From: Synechococcus sp. RSCCF101
GTDB lineage: Bacteria > Cyanobacteriota > Cyanobacteriia > PCC-6307 > Cyanobiaceae
Length of the DNA stretch: 64,000 nucleotides
Assembly (NCBI RefSeq): GCF_008807075.1
Contig: NZ_CP035632.1
Location: 2,542,001 to 2,606,000 of the forward strand
Reading direction: 5' to 3'
In this document: in pieces, positions 54,545 through 63,770 of the stretch
Position numbering within the stretch: position 1 is the first letter of the stretch
Layout: each line of letters starts with the position of its first letter
Made by a program: the position numbers and the translations under genes
The notes under the pieces: generated by a model
Told to the model about the DNA's origin: nothing
Seen by the model: only the letters and a program-made list of their open reading frames with translations
The model's database searches: none

Positions 54545-54949
54545 CTGGAGACCCTCGCGCCCCTCGCCAGCGACCGACTGGCGGCTCTTGATGCGCTGGA
54601 CGCTCGCCTGTCCCAGCGGTTCATCGCCCTCGACCCCCTCGGCTACTTCCTGATCCGTGTGGACGGCGAGGCGGGGGATCTCGTTCTCGAGCACTACAGC
54701 AACGGCATCGACGAGCGGGGCCGTGCCACTGATCCGGAGACCGGAGAGGTGCTCCGCTGCAGCGGTGCCGGGCCCCGCACGCCGGTCCGCACCTACCGCG
54801 GACGCACCGCCAAGGAGGTGGGCATCCAGATCTCCGAGGGCGAGGGGCCCCACCCGATCAGTTGCCTCGACCACGCCGTGTACCTCGGCCGAGAGCTGCA
54901 GCGGGCCGAGCACTGTCTGCGTGAGGGGCGCCGCTACATCCAGGACTAA
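54545..54949 (+). CDS. DUF4346 domain protein, probable CTG start
   Basis: A 134-residue soluble protein with the DUF4346 signature: RFIALDPLGYFLIRVD, LVLEHYSNGIDERG, ATDPETGEV, and YRGRTAKEVGIQI; the end is LGRELQRAEHCLREGRRYIQ. DUF4346 also occurs fused to other domains in cyanobacteria. No ATG, GTG or TTG exists in frame upstream within the intergenic space; a CTG at 54545 is preceded by GGAAGGA at six-base spacing and gives METLAPLAS as the N-terminus. Start is therefore uncertain, but the gene itself is well supported. Confidence 0.78.
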   Translation: METLAPLASDRLAALDALDARLSQRFIALDPLGYFLIRVDGEAGDLVLEHYSNGIDERGRATDPETGEVLRCSGAGPRTPVRTYRGRTAKEVGIQISEGEGPHPISCLDHAVYLGRELQRAEHCLREGRRYIQD

Positions 54950-54990
54950 CGGCCCCCGGGCCGGGAGCCGCTGCGGAAGGGACGAGCGAC

Positions 54991-56589
54991 TCAGGCCGTC
55001 ATCAGTTCGGGTTCAGCGGCGGTGCGCTTCTCCTGCTCCAGGCGCTGCTCCTCCTTCTCCAGGGTCGCCAGCTGATCGCGGATCTCCTGCTGGACGATGC
55101 CGCGGTATTCGAGGAAGTGCTCGTTGTGGGCCAGCACCACCAGAAACTGCTCCAGCATGGCCGGATTCTGTCTGGCCATGCCCCACATGTAGCGCCAGAA
55201 CCGGGAGCGGGTGTTGCGCTTGATCCCCTGACGCCAGGTCACGATGGCCAGGGCACGGATGTCGGTGAAGCTGGGCAGCTTGGCCTTCGCCTTCCAGCGC
55301 GGTGCACCGATCTTGAGGTAGTAGCTGTAGACGCGGTCCATGTAGGCCCGCGGCTCGTAGAGGGCGCAGAAGGCGTCCACGTACTCCGTGGCGATTTCGC
55401 GAATCGGCCGGGTGGGAACGAAATTCAGCAGGTTGGTCTGATTGACCCCCTTGGCCGCTTCCTTGTCCTGGATCAGCCGGCCCTCCTTCTCCAGTCGATG
55501 CCAGAGAGCGGTGTTGGGCAGAGCCTGCAGCATGCCCATCATCGCGGCCGGGATGCCGGTACGGGTCACGAAGTCGACGATCCGGTCACCGGCGCCGCTC
55601 TTCTCGCCATCGAAGCCGATGATGAATCCGGCCATCACGCGCAGGCCGTTGGCTGTGATCCGGTCCACCGCCTCATCGAGGGGGTTGCGCGTGTTCTGAA
55701 CCTTTCGGGCCGTCTCCAGGCTGGATTCGTCCGGAGTTTCGATGCCGAGGAACACGCTTTCAAAGCGCGCATCGTGCATCATCCGCATCATCTCCTCGTC
55801 TGAGGCGAGATCCACCGACGCCTCGGTGCTGAAGCTGAACGGATAGCCCCTCTCCTCCTGCCAGGCCCGGATGGCCGGGAGCAGCAGCTTGGCGTTGCGC
55901 TTGTTGCCGATGAAGTTGTCGTCCACCAGGAAGATGGAACGCCGCCAGCCCAGGTCGTAGAGGGCCTGCAGTTCGGCGATCAGCTGCTCGGGACTCTTGG
56001 TGCGGGGTTTGCGGCCGTAGAGAACGATGATGTCGCAGAACTCGCAGTTGAACGGGCAGCCGCGTGAGAACTGCACCGACATCGAGTCGTAGGCATCCAG
56101 CTCCAGCAGATCGAAGCGGGGGATCGGCGTGGCCGTGACATCCGGCTTGTCGCCACCCGAGCGGAAGGTGCCGGAGGATTCGCCGCGCTCGAGCGCCTCC
56201 AGGAACATCGGCAGGGTGATCTCCCCTTCATCGAGGACCTTGTAATCCGCCTCGGCGATCTCCGGCGCGTGCGGTGTGGAGGTTGCGAACGGGCCGCCCA
56301 CCATCACAGGCAGGTTGTGCGCCTTGGCAACGCTGATCTGCCGCTGCATGTCGTCCTTCTGGACGATCATGCCGGAGATCACCACCAGCTCGGCCCACTG
56401 CCATTCCTCCTCGGTGACCTCGCGCACGTTGCGGTCCACCAGGCGGATGTCCCAGCTCTCCGGCAGCATCGCCGCCACCGTGACCATGCCCAGGGGCGGC
56501 AGGAGCACCTTGCGGTTCACCAGCTCCAGGATCTTCTCGTAGCTCCAGAAGGTCTTGGGAAATTCGGGGTAGACGAACAGGGCACGCAT
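54991..56589 (-). CDS. B12-binding-domain radical SAM protein (DUF4070)
   Basis: A 532-residue enzyme: N-terminal cobalamin-binding-like region (LFVYPEFPKTFWSYEKILEL, LLPPLGMVTVAAMLPESWDI), then the radical SAM CxxxCxxC cluster motif in SRGCPFNCEFCDIIVLYGRK, and a C-terminal DUF4070 region. HpnP hopanoid methylases share this domain plan, but many cyanobacterial members are not HpnP, so I do not name the product. A Glu/Gln-rich coiled tail closes the protein. No pathway neighbours give further clues. It diverges from petL with a 205-base spacer in which I see no other gene. Confidence 0.86.
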   Translation of the reverse strand: MRALFVYPEFPKTFWSYEKILELVNRKVLLPPLGMVTVAAMLPESWDIRLVDRNVREVTEEEWQWAELVVISGMIVQKDDMQRQISVAKAHNLPVMVGGPFATSTPHAPEIAEADYKVLDEGEITLPMFLEALERGESSGTFRSGGDKPDVTATPIPRFDLLELDAYDSMSVQFSRGCPFNCEFCDIIVLYGRKPRTKSPEQLIAELQALYDLGWRRSIFLVDDNFIGNKRNAKLLLPAIRAWQEERGYPFSFSTEASVDLASDEEMMRMMHDARFESVFLGIETPDESSLETARKVQNTRNPLDEAVDRITANGLRVMAGFIIGFDGEKSGAGDRIVDFVTRTGIPAAMMGMLQALPNTALWHRLEKEGRLIQDKEAAKGVNQTNLLNFVPTRPIREIATEYVDAFCALYEPRAYMDRVYSYYLKIGAPRWKAKAKLPSFTDIRALAIVTWRQGIKRNTRSRFWRYMWGMARQNPAMLEQFLVVLAHNEHFLEYRGIVQQEIRDQLATLEKEEQRLEQEKRTAAEPELMTA

Positions 56590-56794
56590 GGTGAGCGGGA
56601 AGGAGGAGAGAAGGAAAGCTGGACCTCGGTCCGCATCACGCGGCCGGACGTGTCCGGCGTTCGAAAGCCGCGATCGGCTGGCAGGTGGATGGAAGGGAGG
56701 GGACCGGCGAACAATGGAGTTGGGTGAACCTTAAGGGCATCAGGGCCTCTCTGCCCCCGGCTCTGCTGTAATGGTGGCCACCTCCTGGAGCTGC

Positions 56795-56887
56795 ATGGGC
56801 ATCGCGATCTACTTCGCTCTGGTCGCCGCCGGCCTGGTCGCCGCCTTCGTGCTCACCACCCTTCTCAGGGGCATCAAGCTGATCTGA
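56795..56887 (+). CDS. petL: Cytochrome b6-f complex subunit PetL
   Basis: A 30-residue single-helix protein, IAIYFALVAAGLVAAFVLTT followed by LLRGIKLI. The length and the IKLI end resemble PetL. A GGAG ribosome-binding site sits five bases before the ATG at 56795. An in-frame ATG at 56771 would add eight residues not expected in PetL. Too short to be certain; other single-helix photosystem proteins are the alternative. Confidence 0.62.
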   Translation: MGIAIYFALVAAGLVAAFVLTTLLRGIKLI

Positions 56888-56914
56888 AAGCCCGCGTCGG
56901 CTCCACACCTCGTG

Positions 56915-58158
56915 TCAGACCGAGGCCGGCCTGGCGCTGGGCAGGCGAACTGAGCCCCTCCGGACCAGTTCCCAGCCGGCCAGCAGGGATCCCAGGCCTC
57001 CTGTCACCGCGAAGGTCAGGGGAAGACCCATCGCACTCACCAGGCTCGCGGCGAGCAATCCGCTCAGGCCACCGCCCCCAGGACGGCGATCTGGCTCAGT
57101 CCGGCCATCCGCCCCCGCAGCGCCTGATCCGATCCGACCTGGGTGATCACGTTGCAGCTGGCGATCATCCCGGCCGTGCCGGCGCCGATCAGCAGCGTCA
57201 TCGGCCAGTGCAGGCCACCCTGGCCACCGGCGGTCATGCCCAGCTGGCCGATGGCCGTGACCATCGCGAAGCCGGCGAGCGTCCGCATCGGCCAGCGGCT
57301 GAAGCGCTGGCTCTGACGCTGCAGCACCAGCCCACCGGCGATGCTGCCGGCGGCCAGCACGCTGGTGAAGAGTCCGAGGTCCTGTGGCCCCGGCCCGATC
57401 ACCTCCCGCGCGATCAGGGGGGTCAGGCCCGGGTGGAAGAACCCCACCAGGCAGATCAGACCGGTGAAGCGGAGCACGTGGCGCATCGGAGCGCCGCAGA
57501 GGATCCAGGCGGCTCCGAGCGTTCCGGCGGACCCGGCCGCACTGCGTCGCTCCAGCTCACGCCGGGGAGTGAGCAGCCAGATCACACTGATGATCGGCAG
57601 CAGATAGCTGGCCGCGTCCAGGCTGAGGGCGGTCGCGGGACCGAGAGCCGCCACCAGCCAGCCTCCCACCGGCGGCCCGATCAGCTTGCCCACGTTGAAC
57701 ACCACCGAGAAGCTGGTGAGGTATCCGGGAAGCTGCTCGGGCGACTCCACCAGCAGCGAGCAGTACTTGTTGCGCGCACTGAGCTCGAAGGCCCCGGCAA
57801 TGCCCACCATCAGGGTGGAGGCCAGCAGCAGGATCACCTGGGGCCGACCCGTCAGCAGGGGGATCGCGAGGGCCGCCAGCAGACCCGCCGCCAGCAGTGC
57901 CCACTGCGCCTGGATCAGCACGCGTTCGCAGCCGAGCCGATCGGTGCGCACGCCGGCCGGCCCGCTCACCAGGAGCGAGGGCAGAGCCAGGGCCCCGAAG
58001 TGGAGCGCCAGAACGAAGGCGTTGTCGGTGCCCTCCATCAGCACCCATCCCTTCGCCGTCAGGCCGGCGAAGGACCCCGCCGTGCTCAGCCCGGACACCA
58101 GCAGGAACAGCTGTCGCTGTCGCAGCGGCGTGAGAAGGGGTCGAGATGGCGCCGTCAA
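56915..58158 (-). pseudogene. MFS exporter (EntS-like), frame disrupted
   Basis: Twelve-helix major facilitator of the enterobactin-exporter-like group. The frame from 58158 has LLVSGLSTAGSFAGLTAKGW, FGALALPSLLVSGPAGVRTD and GRMAGLSQIAVLG, then hits a TGA at 57064. The last helix continues in another frame: GLSGLLAASLVSAMGLPLTF, then ELVRRGSVRLPS to 56915. Adding one G to the G5 run (plus-strand Cs 57075-57079) restores about 414 residues. The start overlaps rimO (ATGA), as expected for a working pair. Substrate unknown. Confidence 0.82.
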
Positions 58159-59564
58159 TGGGCGGAGTCCGTTCCGGGCGTCCGCCCTTCGCCCGTCAGC
58201 CGCACGCCTGTCAACCGCTCGTCCGTCAGCAGCTCGGCCTCCAGGTCGTAGACATCGGCGGCGGTGATCCGTGCCGGCACCATCGAGCCCGGAGCCGCGC
58301 CCGGCGCTCCGGTCCGGGGGCTCAGGCGCACCAGACCGTCCACATCCGGCGCGAAGCGGGCGCAGCGACCGATCATCGCGCCGCTGACGGGGTTCTCCTG
58401 CTCCACCAGCACATCCACCGTGCGGCCCACCCAGGCGCTGTTGCGCTCGGCGGCGATGGGTTGCTGCAGGCGCATCAGGGCATCGCGGCGCTCGGCGGCG
58501 ATGGCGGAGTCCACAGGGTCGCTCAGGGATGCCGCGGCGGTGCCCTCCTCGGGAGAGAAGGCGAACACGCCGACGTGATCGAAGCGCTGCCGCCGCAGGA
58601 ACTCCTGCAGGTGATCGAAATGGTGGTCGCGCTCACCGGGGAAGCCCACGATCAGCGTGGTGCGGAGCACCGCGTCGGGCAGCTGCTCGCGGATCCGATC
58701 CAGAACCGCCGACGTCACATCCCGCTGCCAGGGCCGGTTCATCGCCCGGAGGATCTCCGGATGGCTGTGCTGCAGCGGCAGGTCCAGGTAGGGGAGCACG
58801 TTCGGAACGTCCCGGAAGGCCGCCAGCACCTCATCGGTCAGACCGGTGGGGTAGGCGTAGTGCACCCGGATCCAGGGAATGGCCACCTCCCCGAGGGCGC
58901 GCAGCAGATCGGCCAGCCGGGGGCGACCGTAGAGATCCAGTCCGTAGTTGGTGGTGATCTGGCTGATCAGGATCAGCTCCTTCACCCCCTGGGCGGCCAG
59001 CTCGTGGGCCTCGCTCACGATCGACTCGATCGGCCGCGAGCGCTGGTTGCCCCGCAGGCTCGGAATGATGCAGAAGGCGCAGCGGTAGTCGCATCCCTCG
59101 GCCACCTTCAGGTAGGCCACCGGCTCCGGCGTGGTGCGGTAGCGGGGCAGGGTGTGGTCGCCGACGAAGGTCGGCACGCTGCTCACCCGCTCGACCCGCT
59201 CGCCGGCCTCCACCCGCTGCAGCACCTCCACGATGTGCTGGTAGTCACCGGTTCCCACCACGGCCCGGGCTTCCGGCAGCGCCTCCAGCAGCTCGCTCTG
59301 GAAGTGCTGGGCGAGGCAGCCGGCGATGATCAGCTCCTTGCCCTGTTCCGCCAGACCCACCAGGGTGCGCACGGACTCCTCCCGGGCGTCCTGGATGAAG
59401 CTGCAGGTGTTGACGACCACCAGGGCGGCATCGCGCTCATCGGCGCTGATGCCGTAGCCGGCCTCGGCCAGCAGGCCGAGCATGTGTTCGGTGTCCACCC
59501 GGTTCTTCTCGCAGCCCAGGTGGGCGAAGGCCACCGTGGGCCGTGCTGTTGTGGCGGATGTCAT
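58155..59564 (-). CDS. rimO: Ribosomal protein S12 methylthiotransferase
   Basis: Adds a methylthio group to Asp of ribosomal protein S12. An N-terminal UPF0004 domain ([34 protein letters not shown] with its three cluster cysteines), radical SAM motif [20 protein letters not shown], and a C-terminal TRAM domain. RimO, not MiaB, is indicated by the start SxGCxKN-like LGCEKNRVD and the [10 protein letters not shown] segment. At 469 residues it is as expected. It overlaps the MFS gene by four bases. Confidence 0.92.
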   Translation of the reverse strand: MTSATTARPTVAFAHLGCEKNRVDTEHMLGLLAEAGYGISADERDAALVVVNTCSFIQDAREESVRTLVGLAEQGKELIIAGCLAQHFQSELLEALPEARAVVGTGDYQHIVEVLQRVEAGERVERVSSVPTFVGDHTLPRYRTTPEPVAYLKVAEGCDYRCAFCIIPSLRGNQRSRPIESIVSEAHELAAQGVKELILISQITTNYGLDLYGRPRLADLLRALGEVAIPWIRVHYAYPTGLTDEVLAAFRDVPNVLPYLDLPLQHSHPEILRAMNRPWQRDVTSAVLDRIREQLPDAVLRTTLIVGFPGERDHHFDHLQEFLRRQRFDHVGVFAFSPEEGTAAASLSDPVDSAIAAERRDALMRLQQPIAAERNSAWVGRTVDVLVEQENPVSGAMIGRCARFAPDVDGLVRLSPRTGAPGAAPGSMVPARITAADVYDLEAELLTDERLTGVRLTGEGRTPGTDSAH

Positions 59565-59675
59565 GGGTCTCTGGCCGTTCCGGTGACGGAAGCCGAGTCC
59601 ATCAATCCGTGGGCCTCCACCCTATGGAACGGCTCCGTCTTCAGCTGCCACAATCGCCCCAGCAGCATCGTCAGG

Positions 59676-60605
59676 GTGAGCACCAGCCGACTCGGCAGTC
59701 GCCGCCGCAGTGATCCCGGTAAGCGCTGGGCCAGGGTGAGCATGGCCGTGCTGGCCACCATCGGGGTCATCGACACCGGCGCGATCACCCTCACTCGCTG
59801 GGGCTGGATCGGAAGCCTCAGCTGCCCGGGCGGCAGCGAAGGCGGTTGCGACAGGGTTCTCAACAGCGCCTGGGGCAGCGTCCTGGGACAGCCGCTCTCT
59901 CTGCTCGGCCTCCTGGCCTACGGGGCGGTGCTCGTGCTCGCGCTGCTGCCGCTGGTGCTGCCGGCGGAGTCCCGCAGGCGGGCCTCCGAACTGAGCTGGA
60001 TGGCTTTGCTGCTGATCAGCGCCGGCATGGCGGTGTTCAGCCTGCTGCTGATGGGGCTGCTGGTGTTCAAGATCCAGGCCTTCTGCTTCTTCTGCGTCCT
60101 CTCGGCCCTGCTCTCGATTGCCCTGCTGGTGCTCACGCTGCTGGGTGGCGGCTGGAGCGAGCCCGGGCCGGTGGTCTTCCGGGCTCTCATCACCGCCATC
60201 GCCGTGGGACTGGTGGGCGCCGCCTGGGCCAGCGCCGTGGATCCGGCGCGATCGCCCCAGCTCTCCAGGCCCCCCAACAGCCCACCACCGGTCACCAGCA
60301 CCAGCACCCCGGCCTCGATCGCCCTGGCGGACCATCTGCAGGAGCAGGGGGCGGTGATGTACTCGGCCTATTGGTGCCCCCACTGCCACGACCAGAAGGA
60401 ACTGTTCGGCACGGAGGCCACGAGCCGGCTGACGATCATCGAGTGTGCCGAGGACGGCCTCAACAGCCAGCGCGAGCTGTGCGAGAGCAAGGGGCTGCTG
60501 GGCTTTCCCAGCTGGGAGATCAACGGCACGCTCGATTCCGGCGTGAAGTCCCTCGAGACGCTCTCCGACCTCAGCGGCTACGAGGGATCGAGGGAGTTCC
60601 GCTAG
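59676..60605 (+). CDS. VKOR-thioredoxin fusion, disulfide-forming enzyme
   Basis: Oxidises the periplasm or thylakoid lumen: quinone-linked VKOR domain fused to a thioredoxin-like domain (LTO1-like). Four helices with CPGGSEGGCDRVLNSAWG (residues about 50-67) and the quinone-side CxxC in FKIQAFCFFCVLSALLS, then a linker and the thioredoxin motif YWCPHCHDQKELFG, and a cis-Pro region GLLGFPSWEING. I use the GTG at 59676 (309 residues); an earlier GTG at 59583 is less natural. The end overlaps nadB by 35 bases. In plants the homologue assists PSII assembly. Confidence 0.88.
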   Translation: MSTSRLGSRRRSDPGKRWARVSMAVLATIGVIDTGAITLTRWGWIGSLSCPGGSEGGCDRVLNSAWGSVLGQPLSLLGLLAYGAVLVLALLPLVLPAESRRRASELSWMALLLISAGMAVFSLLLMGLLVFKIQAFCFFCVLSALLSIALLVLTLLGGGWSEPGPVVFRALITAIAVGLVGAAWASAVDPARSPQLSRPPNSPPPVTSTSTPASIALADHLQEQGAVMYSAYWCPHCHDQKELFGTEATSRLTIIECAEDGLNSQRELCESKGLLGFPSWEINGTLDSGVKSLETLSDLSGYEGSREFR

Positions 60606-62291
60606 GTCCCGGCACCTTCGGCGGGTCGATGGCCAGGGTGCTGATGGGCCGCCCTCGTCTCTGAAGACTGTGCCGCTGCCAGTGCGGCTGCGTCCCCGGG
60701 GCGTCCTCGCGGAAGTGACCGCCCCGGCTCTCAGCCCGGAAGGCGCAGGCCTCCAGCAGCAGCCGGCTCACCGTCAAGCGGTGGCTGTAGTCCACGCTCA
60801 CCGCCAGGGACACCGCGACGTCCGCCGGCAGGGCCACATCCCGCCCGACCGGCAGCGCCGCCACCAGCGCCGGCAACGGCCTGGCGTTCCATTGCTCCTG
60901 CAGTCGGGCGAGCCGGGGCAGCGCCCGCTGCAGATCCCGTCCGCTCCGCTCCACACCGGCCACCTGCCAGCAGAGCTGCCGCAGATCCTCGATCCGGTTC
61001 AGCACCTGCTCCGGGGCCTCCCAGTCTCCTGGGTGCAGCTGGAGGGTGCCGGCATCACACTGTTCCTGCCGCGCCTGCCAGGGAGGGGCGGCCGCCGGCA
61101 GCAGGTCGATCCTCCTGAGCGCTCTGGCGAAGACCAGACACTCCATCAGGGAGTTGCTGGCCAATCGGTTGGCGCCGTGCACCCCGGTGCAGGCCACCTC
61201 GCCCACCGCGTAGAGCCCGGGTACGGAGGTGGCGGCCCGCAGATCGGTGCGCACCCCACCCATCCAGTAGTGGGCCGCCGGGGCCACCGGGATCGGTTGG
61301 CGGGTCGGGTCGACGCCGTACTCCCGGCAGCGACGCAGGATCGTGGGGAAGCGCCGCTGCAGGCGGTCGTCCTCGATGCCCCCAAGATCGAGGCCGATCG
61401 CCAGGCGTTCGGAGCGCCGGATCGCACGCACGAGGGCCCGGCTCACCTGGTCCCGGGGAGCCAGATCGCCGCCGGGAAGTGAGGCCACCGGGCTGGTGCC
61501 GTCCGGGTGACGCAGGCGCCCTCCCTCCCCCCGCACCGCCTCGGAGATGAGGAAATGGGGCGCACCCGGCACCATCAGAGCCGTGGGGTGAAACTGCACG
61601 AATTCGAGATCGCTGATGCCGGCACCGAGCTGGTGGGCCATGGCGATGCCGTCGCCGCTGGAGGACGGTGGGTTGGTGCTGTTGGCGAACAGGTGGGCCC
61701 CACCCCCCGTGGCCAGCACCACGGCTCTGGCGCTCAGCCAGCGCAGTCGCTCACCCTCCAGCACCAGCAGGCCCCGGCAGCACCCGCCGTCCTGCCAGAG
61801 CCGCAGCGCCAGCACGCCATTGCCCCGCGTCAGCAGTGGGCGGGCGCGGACGCGCTCGGCCAGCGCCTGAACCAGGGCCTTGCCGGTCCGGTCCTGAACG
61901 TGCAGGACACGGTGGTGGCTGTGGGCGGCCTCCAGGGTCGTGCTCAGGCCCGTCCCGGAACGGTCGAACTCCATGCCCAGCGCCAGCAGGCGTTGCACGC
62001 AGCCCGGTGCCTCACGCACCAGCAGCTCCACCGCGCTGGGGTCGCAGAGCCCCGCACCGGCGCGGAAGGTGTCGTCGCGATGGCTCGCGAGGCTGTCTTC
62101 CGGGCGGGTCACGGCCGCGATTCCCCCCTGGGCCCAGCGGCTGGAGGACCTCGGTCCCGCGTCCTTGTTGAGCAGCAGAACTCTGAGCCCCTGCGGCAGT
62201 TCCAGGCAGCTCATCAGCCCGGCGGCCCCCCGCCGACCACGATCACATCCCAGCTGTCGTCGAGCACGGGGGCTGGGGCAGGGGCGACCAT
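60571..62291 (-). pseudogene. nadB: L-aspartate oxidase, frame disrupted
   Basis: FAD enzyme that oxidises aspartate to iminoaspartate, first step of NAD synthesis. From ATG 62291 the frame reads MVAPAPAPVLDDSWDVIVVG, then GGPPG and a stop. The next frame opens with MSCLELPQGLRVLLLNKDAG, then SSRWAQGGIAAV, LEAAHSHHRVLHVQDRTG, VQFHPTAL and NRLASNSLMECLVFARAL, running to 60571. One extra G in the G6 run (plus-strand Cs 62226-62231) gives VVGGGAAGLMSCLELP, the exact FAD loop expected. An essential gene with such a tiny lesion suggests a sequence error. It is 77 bases downstream of psbU. Confidence 0.88.
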
Positions 62292-62368
62292 CGCCGGGGA
62301 TCAGGCCGACTCAGAAGCCTCCTGGGCTCCGGCCGGGGATGCTGAGAGGAGGGCCAGGGGAGCGAGGC

Positions 62369-62734
62369 TCAGCGGTACTGACCGTCGTTGATGCGGTCGA
62401 AGCCCTCGTTGAGGGCGATCTCCGGCTCCGTCACGATGAAGGAATCGCGGTAGGTCTCGAACAGCTCCTTCTGACGCTCGCTCAGATCCAGCTTGAGCAC
62501 GTCATCGACACTGTCGTAGGGGCCGCCCAGCACGATCTTGCCCGCCAGGGTCGGGTACATCCCCGGGAACTGCTGAAAGCGACGCACTGAGGAATTGTTG
62601 AGGTCCACCTTCCCTCCCCGCTCGGCGATCTTGTCGTCGGCGATGTTCCTCGGTGCGTCAGCGAGCGCCGCGCCCGGGAACCAGAGCACCAGCACCAGCA
62701 CCAGCCCGAGGGCCAGCCGTGCGACGCGGCCCAT
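62369..62734 (-). CDS. psbU: Photosystem II 12 kDa extrinsic protein PsbU
   Basis: Lumenal extrinsic protein that stabilises the oxygen-evolving complex. Signal peptide RLALGLVLVLVLWFPGAALA; mature part begins near DAPRNIADDK, with the helix-hairpin-helix core KVDLNNSSVRRFQQFPGMYP, TLAGKIVLGGPYDSVDDVLK and the LDLSERQKELFETYRDSFIV segment. At 121 residues the precursor is normal. The start is the ATG at 62734. It lies upstream of nadB on the same strand. Confidence 0.94.
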   Translation of the reverse strand: MGRVARLALGLVLVLVLWFPGAALADAPRNIADDKIAERGGKVDLNNSSVRRFQQFPGMYPTLAGKIVLGGPYDSVDDVLKLDLSERQKELFETYRDSFIVTEPEIALNEGFDRINDGQYR

Positions 62735-62943
62735 CAGTGCGCTCGTCCACGCTCCGGCCCCAGCCCGGCCATGCTGCGAGGCCGTTGTGGAGGAGCGGAG
62801 CAGCGGGCAATGCAGGGAGGGAGACACAGACAGAGACGGTGAAGCCGTGATGTGTTGCGAGCCAACCTACAGCTCGCAGGCGCACCAGAACCCCCGCCAG
62901 CGCTGGCGTTTTGCAGATCGTTTCACTCCGCCGCCGGTGATTC

Positions 62944-63675
62944 TCAGATCAGTCCGCTCAGTCTGGGGCTGAGGGCTGCCAGCAGCAGAAACAGACCGTC
63001 GACGGCGATGGTGGTCATCAGGGCGGCACCCGCCACGGCGGTGGCCGTGCTGCGCCGTGCCAGAAGCCGATCGCTGGCGTTGATCAGCACCGTGGCGCCG
63101 AAGGCGATGCTCAGCAGCCCCCGCAGCTGCAGGCAGGCGGCCGCGGCATCGCTCAGGCGCTGGGGCAGTTCCGCGCTGGGCGCGCCGAGAACAGCGGGCC
63201 AGTGCGGCATCACGCCGGCCAGGGCCATGGCACCGTCCGTGCAGGCGGTGCCCACCAGGGAAGCCAGGTAGAAAGCCCCCGCCAGACGCCAGCGGGTTCC
63301 GAGCCCGGCGATCGCCAGAGGCAGGGCGAAGGCTTCGATCGGCAGATGCCAGATGGGAGCCATGCGGAACCAGCCCCAGAACACGGCCCCCGCCAGCCAG
63401 CTGCCGCTGAAGCCGAGCAACAGAGGAGCGAGAACGGAGCCGATGGCATCGCTGCGCCGTGCCAGGAGCAGGGCAGCAGCCACGAGCGGAACGGTCAGAG
63501 CGACCGCCCCTGCCGGAGACAGCCGCACCAGGGGGGCCTCCAGAAAAACGGGGATGCTCACCAGAGCAGCGCTGAGACCGATGACCGGGGTCTCGATGGC
63601 CGCCGCGCTGATTCGGCTGCTCAGACTGGTGTCGAGAGTGGCGCTGCGGAGGTTCGTCGAGGGAACACCGATCAC
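62944..63675 (-). CDS. DUF3120 polytopic membrane protein
   Basis: A 243-residue cyanobacterial membrane protein with about six helices. [40 protein letters not shown] and [20 protein letters not shown] are features of DUF3120. No function is known. The start is the ATG at 63675, but the first forty residues are not family-like, so the real start may be later. It diverges from uppP with 95 bases between, and is 209 bases upstream of psbU on the same strand; that gap shows no other gene. Confidence 0.78.
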   Translation of the reverse strand: MIGVPSTNLRSATLDTSLSSRISAAAIETPVIGLSAALVSIPVFLEAPLVRLSPAGAVALTVPLVAAALLLARRSDAIGSVLAPLLLGFSGSWLAGAVFWGWFRMAPIWHLPIEAFALPLAIAGLGTRWRLAGAFYLASLVGTACTDGAMALAGVMPHWPAVLGAPSAELPQRLSDAAAACLQLRGLLSIAFGATVLINASDRLLARRSTATAVAGAALMTTIAVDGLFLLLAALSPRLSGLI

Positions 63676-63770
63676 GCCGAGGCCACTGGGAGGGCTCCGA
63701 CCTTAGGCTTGCCGGCTGTGGGAGCGTGGGCTTCAGTCTGCAGGGGGTCACGGCCCCACCCGACCCACTG

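Noticed and set aside
58146-59560. Long plus-strand open frame antisense to rimO, running into the VKOR gene
   Set aside because: Residue composition is Gly/His/Arg-rich and unlike any family; it is a shadow of rimO in GC-rich DNA. Only the part from 59676 is real.
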